Origin: Phialophora verrucosa
Lineage: Eukaryota; Ascomycota; Eurotiomycetes; Chaetothyriales; Herpotrichiellaceae
Assembly: GCA_002099365.1 (NCBI GenBank)
Contig: MSED01000001.1
Coordinates: 992,001-1,056,000, forward strand
Direction of reading: 5' to 3'
Length of the DNA: 64,000 nucleotides
Shown in pieces: positions 54,978 through 64,000 of this stretch. A program made the position numbers and the translations under genes. The notes below the pieces were generated by a model, which did not search any database, was not told the DNA's origin, and saw only the letters and a list, made by a program, of their open reading frames with translations. Each line of letters begins with the position of its first letter. Position 1 is the first letter of the stretch.

Positions 54978-57900
54978 TCACAACTCCGGCGCCGTGACGA
55001 AGCGTTCTGCGGCAGGTCTTTCCGGTGTCGAGGAGCCCTCTTCCTCGTCTTCCCCCTTGTCAGACTTGGATGTGACGATAGGCTCATACCTCTTCTCCTG
55101 TTGTCTGTGCACATCCGTGTCAACGCCATCCCCTGAAATGCCAGACTCTTCTAGCTTCCGGTCGCTGAATGAGCTGGAGTCTCCAGGTGATGAACGGCCA
55201 CCCTTTACAGCAGAAGCACCCTTCTCCCCATCTGCATGGACCTCGCGCTTCTCAGCACCAGAGACATTACTCTCCGTTTTCACCAACGCAGAGTCCCCCT
55301 TTTTATCCTTGCCCTGGAATTTCTTCCCTTTGGGCATTCTCGCCAACCAATAAATCGCCACCGCAGCGAAAATATTAAACACAATGTAAACAAACAAAAT
55401 CCCGAAGTCGCGCCATCTATGTGAGAAGGAAATGCTGACAAGTGATAAGAAAGTATCGGTGTTGTCGATGGTGCAGAATTGACATTCGCTGCTGCGTGGG
55501 TCGATCAGGTAGCCTCCTGCGGTGGAGATGAGAGGTTCGAGGTATTCGCCGCAGGTCTGGCCGGAAGGGGCGGTGAAGCGGAGGTATTCTGAGGTAGCGC
55601 AGGTCACAGGTGCATGTGCGACGCCGACGCTGAGAAGGCCTTCGACGAGGTATGTGAAGGGGCTATTCCAACAAGTAAGCAAGTGGTGCGACACACGGCC
55701 ACGATTATGGAAACTTACCTGACCCGGTACATGAAAATCCAGAATCCCGGCATTTGCTTCGGACCGACCAGGACACCATTGAACAACAGGCAGAGCGTAA
55801 ACAGGACGTTGGCAATGTTCGACGCGGTCTCGGCCGTCGCGATGCCCGCAATCATCATGTGTGCGAAGGTACTGCTGAACATGATGAACTCCCATACAAA
55901 TAAGAATTGTGTTGCTCCCCGCGAAGTCACGGCGTCCGTATAGGTTGCATTTTGATACAGTCCGATAGGATAGTACCAGCAGAAGAACAGGATAACCGCG
56001 CCCAAAGTCGCCCAGGGAAGCTCAACGATGATGTTCGAGAGCATGAATGCTTTCCAGGAGTAGGTCTTTGATGGCCGCTCACGGACTTCGTAGAGGCTGC
56101 GTTGTGTTACGAACAAGGGCATGATTTGCTGAACGAGCTGAGAGAAGAGGACCAGAAGCATGAAGATGCCGAAGAGTTGGTTGTTGAGTCCCTGCTGCGT
56201 GTTTGGAGCTTTGAAGAGTGAAAAGCCGATGAACAGGCCCTATTCCCGCAAAGTCAGCACAATAACAATCAGGATCTCAAAGAGGCGGGAACGTACCGTA
56301 AGACAGCAAAGCGTGAGCTTCGAATAGACGTAGGTCGGTGTTCGCCAGTATTGCTCGAAGACTCGCTTCTGCGTCTCCAAGTACTGCTGCCAGAAAGGTG
56401 CTGCAAATTCGAAGTACTCGGTCTTGTTCACTGCCGCTGGGGCCGCCAGCTGGGATCGCTCCTCCTTCATTTGCTGTAGCTCCTGCTGGACCTCTTGGTA
56501 CTCAGGGGAGTCTCTCCACACCTGGAACCAATCGATATCAGTGTGGGAACCAGGCGCCGCTCCGATAGCCTCGAGCATGTACTCGGCCGGGTTGGCGCCA
56601 GGTGGGCAATCGTGAGCACCGTTTCTCTGGAAGTAGTCAATCAAGATGTGGGAGTCTTTGCCGACTGGACCGAAGTACACGGTCTTGCCACCTGCAGCAA
56701 GGAACAGCAGTCGATCGAATCTCTGGAACAGAATGGCTGACGGCTGATGGATGGTGCAGAGGATAGCCTGACCGGCATTGGTTAGTTTTTCGAGAAGGTT
56801 GAGAATGGACCAAGACGTCTGAGAGTCGAGACCTGAAGTGGGCTCGTCAAGGAAGAGCAGCAACTGCGGTCGCGCTGCTAGTTCGACTCCGATTGTGAGC
56901 CGCTTGCGTTGTTCCACATTTAAACCTACGATATCCCGAGTCAGCATCGAGAATGTCCATGTGGAAGTCTCGCAGTGATCAATGAAAGATGCATAGGAGA
57001 ATATAGGGCGAGCTCAGCCTACCTTCACCAGGAACGCCCACCACGGCATCGGCATACTCCTGCATGTCCAGCAGTTTGATGACCTCCTCGACGTAAGCAA
57101 TCTTCTCAGACCGAGGTGTTTCTCTAGGTTGCCGCAATAGGGCACTGAAACGGAGGGCTTCGCGGACTGTACTGGTCTCAAGGTGTAAATCTTGCTGTTG
57201 GACATAACCGGTCTTTCTCTGGAAGGACTCGTCTCGTGGTCTTCCATCGACAAGCATTTCGCCGGTGATGATACCCATTGTGACACGAGTTGCGAGACAG
57301 TCGAGTAGTGTTGTTTTACCGGCACCGGAGACGCCCTATAGTAGGTCAGCATTGTTTCGGATCTCGAGGTGTTTTCATCAAGCATACCATGAGCGCAGTC
57401 ATTGTTCCCGGCTTGACCCAGCCATCAACATGGTCCAAAATCCGACGCGGTTTACCCTTGATCTTGATGTCGTAACACACATCTTTCCATTGGAAGATGG
57501 CTGTCTGTTTTTGGATTACAGCGCTGACTTGGCGTGTCAATTGTTCATCCATAGTTTGCTTCCTCGTTAGAGCAGCGAGGTTGGGGTCAGAACTTTGCGA
57601 CTCCGTATCTGATGCTTTTTCTTTCAGAAATGCCGGTTTGTGTCCTCTACGGAAGAGAAGAACCTCGCCTTTCGACTTCTTGGCGGTGACGGTCTCGGTT
57701 GCAAGGAGGTAGGCGAGACACAGGAATATCATGAAGGCAAATGTAATGCCGACATTTCGCCACTTGTGCGCCGCAAAGTACTTGTAAGAAATGTTGATGT
57801 AGGCGTCACCATGCACCACAGTCTGGCCGGCAACGGATCCGACAACGGTGCAGATTTGAGAGATTGATGAGCCATTTCCGAATTGAGGCGCCGGCGGCAC

Positions 57901-60090
57901 AAAAGTCGAACAGTCAAAGTCTCGGTGGTGGAATTCATTTATCATTAGACTCTCGAAGCCATATGCCGTAGGGTTGATGTAGTTGATCCACCGAGCCCAT
58001 CCCTTCATGTAATCGACAGGGATAACGAAACCTGGAACATCGATTAGACCAACAGGGATGACCAGAGCAAGATCCTAGGGGCACAGATTGAGGGACTCAC
58101 CTGTATAAACGACAATAGACACCATCAAAATGGCCGTGGGGACCAAAGCTTCCACTAAAGATCTTGAAACTGAGGCAATGAACCGAAACAACATGCTCAT
58201 TGTGAGTGTCAAGACGAAGGACATGAAGAGGAAGAAGAAAAAGGCGCCCGGTTCGCGTCGCAGGTTCGTCATGAAGTAGAGAATCAAGTTGAATCCGATG
58301 GTGTTGAGGACCTTTGAAGGTATGTCACACAACATCGATGCAAAAGCTTCGGCTGAAGGGTGATAGAGTGCGTACCGTTGGTGTTTCTCGACAATTGGTC
58401 GTTGAGCGTATAGAGTCAGGATTTCGAGGGCGCTGCCGAAGGCATTCAGCAAGACTGCAAAGAAGACGAGAGAGCTTCGAGACCGAAGAGAATCGCTATT
58501 CGCCGGCAGGTTATAGAACAGCGAAGAGACGACAAGGGCGTTGATACAGTTGGCAAACAGCTGTGTCAGAGTAATCGCAGGGTCGTCCATCAGTCGCTTC
58601 CAGCCTCTCCATACACACAACTTAACCTGACCACTGTAGGAGAGCGTGTAAGGGGAAGACGGCCGCTGAGCCTTCGATTGCTGGATGCGGCGGGACTGCT
58701 GGAAAGCTTCAAGATTGGGCCCACCGATCGGATTTGCTTGCTCAAATTCGTCGAGCTCCTCCAGCATTCTCTTTCGTGCCTCGCTGTTATGCCACCGTTC
58801 GGCAAAGTCGTCGGGGGTCCGAGGCACCTGCGACTCGTATCCCTTCTTGACCAGGCGCTCAATCGGATTGGTCATCGAGGTCAGGAAGTCGGGGACCGTC
58901 TGACGCTTCGCACACTCAAAGCCCATGTCTTCAAAATACTTCTGGGCTTCGGTGGTACGGCCGAAATAGATTTGCCGACCTTGGTACAGGACGATAACCT
59001 TGTCGAAATAGTCATAGGCACTCTGCGGAGACTGATAGATGGCCACGGCTGCAGTCGTTTGGTTCAAATCCGTCGAAGTCCGTAGGGTTTTGCAAAATTC
59101 AATGGCGTTTGCAGAATCAAGACCTCGAGTGCTGTTATCCCAACACTGCAGCGGCGCATTGCTTAGCGTTGCCTCTGCAATGGACACTCGCTTCCTCTCA
59201 CCACCACTGACACCTCTGACGAAATCGTTGCCCACTTTAGTGTTGATGGTATGTCTGATGCCGAATGTGGCCATGACCACGTCCCGCAGGTGTGCTGCAT
59301 ACATTCCCTTGGTGATACCCTGGGGTAACTGTAGGTTCTGAGGCGTCCGAGCCTGGGCAGCGAACAGTAGAGTGTCGCCGACGGTCATCATGGGAAAATG
59401 AACGTCTTGTTCGGCCGTATAGATAGCTTCACCTTTGAAGTTCTTGTGCATCTGGTTGTAACTGATGCCCTGATAGTTGATATAGGAGTCGTCACTGAGG
59501 TTGAAGCCATGAGTTTCGCCCGTGATGGTCTTCAAAAATGTCGAACAACCGGATCCTGGAGGTCCCAGCACAACAAGCATTTCGCCGGGCTGCACAACGC
59601 CTTCAAAATTTCGTAGAATGTCGACGCGATGGCCCTTGTTGCCGACAAGACCACGGGCCATATCCATCAGGGCAAGTGGATAGTTGTCGACAGTCTTCTG
59701 AAAATCGCTGCCTTTGGTGTAGCCGAAGGCAGAGAGGTTCCGGAAAGCAAAGCCAGCAGTCCGACCAACATTTTCTTGGCCGGACTGCTTCTGTAGCCTG
59801 AGCATGGCTTTCGTCCAAGCCCTGCCATTGAAATTGTCCGAGTTCGGGTCGATTTCAGAGCCAGCTCCAGACGCGTCGAATGGGTGGAAGAGCGGTTCGG
59901 TACCCGAGGCCCGCGAATACTGGCGGGCAAGCTGCCGGATTTCTTTGTTTTCATCTTCGCTGTCGCGGACTAGGGGTCCCCCACCAGGAGAAAATGTTCT
60001 GTCGTTGTACGGATAGTCTGCAGCTGGGTTCTGGGGGGAAGCACCAGACATGCGACGACTTCGGTCGTAATTCACCAGCGGGCTCGTCAT
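54978..60090 (-). CDS. PDR/CDR-type ABC transporter (ABCG full-length)
   Basis: Six exons, 60090-58101, 58031-57388, 57335-57023, 56925-56297, 56239-55719 and 55662-54978, give 1593 aa, the normal length. The order is NBD-TMD-NBD-TMD, as in Cdr1/Pdr5. NBD1 has the degenerate Walker A GPPGSGCST (176-184, Cys for Lys), signature VSGGERKR (294-301) and Walker B ending CWDN. NBD2 has a canonical Walker A GVSGAGKTT (879-887), the degenerate signature LNVEQRKRLTIG and Walker B LLLFLDEPTSGLDSQ. This split between sites is typical of PDR pumps. The C-tail after the last membrane segment (about 1480-1593) is unusually long, acidic and Ser-rich. It should export hydrophobic drugs or metabolites across the plasma membrane. 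Confidence 0.94.
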
Positions 60091-62961
60091 TTTGATGGTG
60101 ATCTATCAACAGTGCATGGGAAATATGCGTCGCGGTCTGTGTCTGGAGGCCAGACCCCGCGGGAGGAAGTCGAGCGATCCGTTTGTCGAAAGGAAGGGAA
60201 ATATTGCCGGCCAACGGGGTAAAGGAAATTACAAGAAGTGAAGCCTTGAAGGCAAGAACTAGGTGTGAATGAAGAGCAGAAGGCTGAAGAAGTGTGAAGA
60301 ACAGGTTGGTATGTATGTTGATGTCGACATTGAAGATTAATTACTTTCGGTCGAAAACGGAGCGACGGTGCACAGGACAAGCAACTCGGGCATGCCACCT
60401 AGCTTCACTCCGGGGTCACAACAACTTCAACGGGCCAAATGATTGTGTACGAGTACGTATGATATCAGGCACCAGTCAAGGCGGATAAAAACTCACTTCC
60501 CGGGTGGGATACGGAGTCGGAAGCCCAGATTGCTGCTCGCAATCTGAATCAATGATTCGCGCGGTGGACTTGGCGAATTCACGACAAGGACAATCAAGAT
60601 GGCGCTGTCACATCTCCGTTGGGTTTAGACACCGCTGGCAGCGTCACTGTAGCCAGAACAAGCAAACGAGGTGGGAATGGTATACGCGAATACGACGAAT
60701 TTCCCTCTGGAACAATCATGGACTTCCGCACGCCTGCGCCGTGAGTGGACGAGCCCGGCCGCCACCGCCGCGTTTTGTGGGCTCTGGGCGCCCTCTCGCC
60801 CCCCGGCGCGCACGAGTAGGCGCCATTCCTTGCAGCTAGGCGGGTCCCTCGCGGAAGGATTGATCTCCACAGGGGGCTCTTAGGCGACAGCTGTTGCCGG
60901 CCGAAATGTGCAGCACTGGCAGCCCCTTTTCTCGAGGGATTTGTGCACCTGGCGGCCGTTCCGACCCGAGTTATTCGCGCACAATGCCCTGCGCACAACT
61001 CAAAAGGGCAAGTGCACCCTCGTATAACTCGAACGCCGTCCGCCATGTGCTCCCGATGCACGAAACGTCAACACGAGGACGGATGCAACTTTCTGCACAC
61101 GAGGCTGTTGCTAATATTGACCTCCCTCGTCCATGCTCGTGCCAGCGCTGAAAATAATAATTACTGCGTACCGGATGAGCTGAACGACATGGATGGAACA
61201 ACCACGGCAGAGTCAGAGATGCACATTCGACCTCAGCTTGTCATTGCACACGCGAGCCGGAAGTGATGGTGTGCCCAGGTAAACTCTCGGATATTTCTTG
61301 TTGGCTCTGCCCGTACTCTACTTCTGCTCAGATGGCTGTGACAGTGGTCAGAGGTCAGTATGACTTCCTAGTGGGTTCAAGGATGCTGCTGACCGTGACT
61401 TACTTTCAGTCAACCTTTGATCGACAGTGTGTCCTTTCACCTTTCCTGTTGTCGTTCTTCCTACCTCGATCCGCCGCACGCTGCCTGCGTCCTGTTGGTC
61501 CCGACCCCTCCGGAGAGTTTGACGCATGTCCACGCTTTCCACTCGCGGTTTCTGTGACTTCGACGGCGGTGTTCTCGGTCGCGTTCGTCATCTCGGCCGA
61601 AGCAATGCACCAGCAAAGGAGCCACATGCTTGATCCTTTTCCTGTTTCTTTCCACCTCATTCGACCGCCATAATGATGTCCATGCTTCTCATCGGCTAGC
61701 AGTCACCCGAAGCGAGCGTCATATCCACCACTACAAAGTGTTGAGGTCGATGGAACCGTTTTGTCCTCGAAATCACCATCTTGGAGATTTCAGTAGTTTG
61801 GCCTGATGTTCGCTCATGATGACGTCCCTCAACGCCACGTTAGCTTCAGCGACATTATGGATTCGGTATCTCCTGATTAGGTGCGTTTCCACGTGCTTCT
61901 GTGCTTTGGATAAGTTGTCGGATGAGCGGTCAGGGCGACAGTCACTTGAGAGTTGGATATTGTCGGTTCACAGCCAATCCAGTACTTCGCCGGAATCAGG
62001 TGGGCGGAGACAATAACACTCTACCGGTTTTCCTCATTGCTGCAAAAGGGGGCCTCGAATGCTCTCCACCGGATGGATTCGAGTTACACTGCGTGGTCGT
62101 CGTCTTGTCAACGTTTAGTACCGCTGCCTGGGCCATAGCCTCGAAACAGTGACTCTCACCAAAAGACTACGCGTCGAATTCATCCAGTTACTACGGCGAT
62201 ATGCTTGTCGCCATCTGGCGTAGTCGACCGCCAGCCCGACAGGACGAGAGCTGGCTGATTGACGAACTACCCACTAGACAGACTCAGTCGAAAGCGTGAG
62301 ACAGTATCTTTTGGCTTTTCTTACTCTGACGGTCCCTGCAGCTGGATTAGCAACTGCGTACGAGAACAAGATACACCTAAGCGCAGATACACCAGCCTGC
62401 TTCTTCCCTAGCGAGTCCGCCTCTGCTGTGCCATACCGGTAAAACCATTCTTGTCCTAAGCTCCAGCTGGGCCTATTCTCGTCCCCTTTTCATCTCCCAC
62501 GGCGTAACTGCATGCGAGGCAGCGGAAGACACAGGAAATTGAAGTACGGTACAGTGGGTGAGGCCTTGTGCTGGGTTAGTCCAACCAACTCGACACCCCA
62601 CGGGAAGAACGTACATACTCTACTGTGTAGCACATGAATAAGTTGCTCGAGCGTCGCCTATTGTTCAGAACTTGGTTGCATATGTACTGGACTAGACTGG
62701 ACTCGACGGAATTGGACTGTACGTGCTTATCCATTTCATCCCGATCACGACTGCATGGTCGGTCGCTTTGTCCCACACGCCCATACGCTCGCACGCACGC
62801 AGGACCAGACTAGTCCATCCAACCCTGCTCCCATTCTTTGCAGCTTGCAGTTTCGCTGTTCGGTTTGCATCGCTTTTCTAAGTCCCAAGGTTCTCTGCAC
62901 CTACACGACGAAATATCAGTTCGCACGGCCCACGAGATGTGGGCCTTCTCTCCGGTCGGCC
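60091..62961. other. 2.9-kb empty region upstream of the ABC transporter
   Basis: Lies between the ABC start and the 3' end of the TRI12-like gene, both minus. A CCGCGG core is present near 60157, similar to but not matching the pleiotropic drug response element (TCCGYGGA). Open frames at 60504-61061 and 61263-61673 overlap on both strands with no domain. No gene supported; a long regulatory region or lost gene is possible. Confidence 0.5.
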
Positions 62962-64000
62962 TCAATGCCTCATCTGGACTGCGATCCTGTTGGTCATGTA
63001 CTTCGAGATATCCCCGATCAGAAGACATCCAATAATGGAGAGCACTCCGAATGGGATGCTCGTGTACCAGACATATGCCAGCGCGTCCGAATATGCCCAG
63101 CGGCTTCCGATCGTGGCTGCGTCGATGACCGCCGGCGTCACGCCCGCCACACCCGAGATGTTAGCCGGAAGGGTCAGGAAGGTCTGGACGAAGGAGGTCG
63201 CGGATGAACTCGGAAGACCGGCTTCGAGGGCGAAATCGAGCACCCTCTCCGGCAGTCTGTTCGCCAGCTTCTCGCTGAAGACGTTGTAGTAGATCGAATA
63301 GCCGATCGAGCCGCCTACGAAGCGGATGGTCAGCGTCAATGCCGTGGCTGTCGCAATGAGAGAGTCGGGACACGCCGTCATGGCGATGGTCGCGGACGGA
63401 ACGATGACACCTCCGATCCCGAAGCCCGCGACGGTGGCGAGGCCGACGGCTAGGCCTGCATTGTTGGGGTTGGCGACGGCCATACTGCCTGTGAAGGCGG
63501 CTGTGTATCACATCACCGGGGTCAGCAAAGTGTGGATTCAGCGAGGGTGCTGGGGCACAGTTCACGTACTCATCAGGAGACATGAGATGAGGAGGAGTTC
63601 TCGGCCGTGGCCTTTCAGGACCGTGAGCATGGCGTTCATCACTGTGGCGCCAACGGTGATTGCAATCGAGTAGCCGAGGCCCTTGACGCCGACTTGGATG
63701 GGGCTACGCATGCGTCAGTGAGGAGGAGTCATTAACGGAAGGGACCGACTCACTCGGGCTCGTAGACAGTACCGTAAGTCAGCGGGGCGAAGTTGATCAT
63801 CGAGTCTGCGGATATCCGTTAGCCAGCCTGATACCGCACCAAACGATTGGAAGGTCGTCGAAAACGGAGCAGTCTTTCTGGAAACCTACAGAAATTCATT
63901 CCTGAGACGAACGCAACCACGAGGGCGATGGCGACAACACGCTGGCCGGCAAACAGCTCCTTCGGCACCATCGGAAATTTTGCGCCTTTCCACTCCCATA
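62962..64000 (-). CDS. MFS exporter, TRI12/siderophore-like (5' part missing)
   Basis: Only the 3' part is in the window. Exons 64000-63890 (open at the edge), 63805-63754, 63703-63570 and 63500-62962 keep frame across three introns of 50-84 bp. The translated part holds the last membrane segments. It contains MAVANPNNAGLAVGLATVAGF, IVPSATIAMTACPDSLIATA and IRFVGGSIGYSIYYNVF, a combination typical of the fungal TRI12 branch of 14-TM DHA2 transporters, whose best-known member exports trichothecenes and others carry siderophores. The substrate here is unknown. No mycotoxin biosynthetic gene is visible in the window. The stop is at 62962-62964 after MRH. Confidence 0.87.

Noticed and set aside
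60153..60162. Pleiotropic drug response element in the ABC promoter
   Set aside because: CCGCGG core present, but flanks do not match TCCGYGGA on either strand.
60504..61061. Plus and minus frames upstream of the ABC gene
   Set aside because: Arg/Pro-rich mirror frames from GC-rich sequence; no motif.
1..64000. CRISPR arrays, rRNA, intact insertion sequences or transposons
   Set aside because: No regularly spaced repeats, rRNA blocks or transposase/reverse-transcriptase motifs were seen; the host is a eukaryote.

Overview
This window is nuclear DNA from a filamentous ascomycete. Protein genes carry short GT-AG introns of about 45-180 bp with CTRAC-like branch points. The gene set is fungal: RRN3, U2A', Ost4, a PDR-type ABC pump, a Zn2Cys6 regulator and several MFS transporters. 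The density of transporters and the overall style suggest Eurotiomycetes, perhaps a Chaetothyriales black yeast; this placement is inference, since no marker gene was compared. I see no tRNA, rRNA, intact transposon or CRISPR array.

Left part (1-25 kb), mostly housekeeping. It holds the Pol I initiation factor RRN3 (partial), a 2-oxoglutarate/Fe(II) oxygenase, a TilS-type tRNA-Ile lysidine synthetase, a vacuolar Ca2+/H+ exchanger, a pyruvate-decarboxylase-family enzyme and a small GPI-anchored surface protein. These are followed by a vacuolar Vba/Fnx-like MFS transporter, a class-I glutamine amidotransferase, U2 snRNP A', a small Ser-rich protein and a PlsB-like glycerol-3-phosphate acyltransferase.

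Middle part (26-46 kb), an accessory-looking run. It holds two unrelated MFS sugar transporters facing each other, a Gfo/Idh/MocA oxidoreductase, a short-chain dehydrogenase (SDR), a divergent transaldolase, a Zn2Cys6 transcription factor, a second SDR with Phe in place of the catalytic Tyr, and a MIP channel with a degenerate second NPA box. Gene content and shared divergent promoters suggest a regulated carbohydrate or polyol utilisation cluster. This is the best candidate for an undescribed system here.

Right part (47-64 kb). It holds ribosomal protein L26, a 1511-residue disordered AT-hook/C2H2 chromatin-type protein, a 59-residue Ost4, a full-length PDR ABC transporter (1593 aa) with a 2.9-kb empty upstream region, and the 3' part of a TRI12-like MFS exporter.

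Gene models were built by hand from splice signals and reading-frame continuity. Exon coordinates are given in each entry. All spliced models keep the frame through every junction, but none has been tested against RNA.
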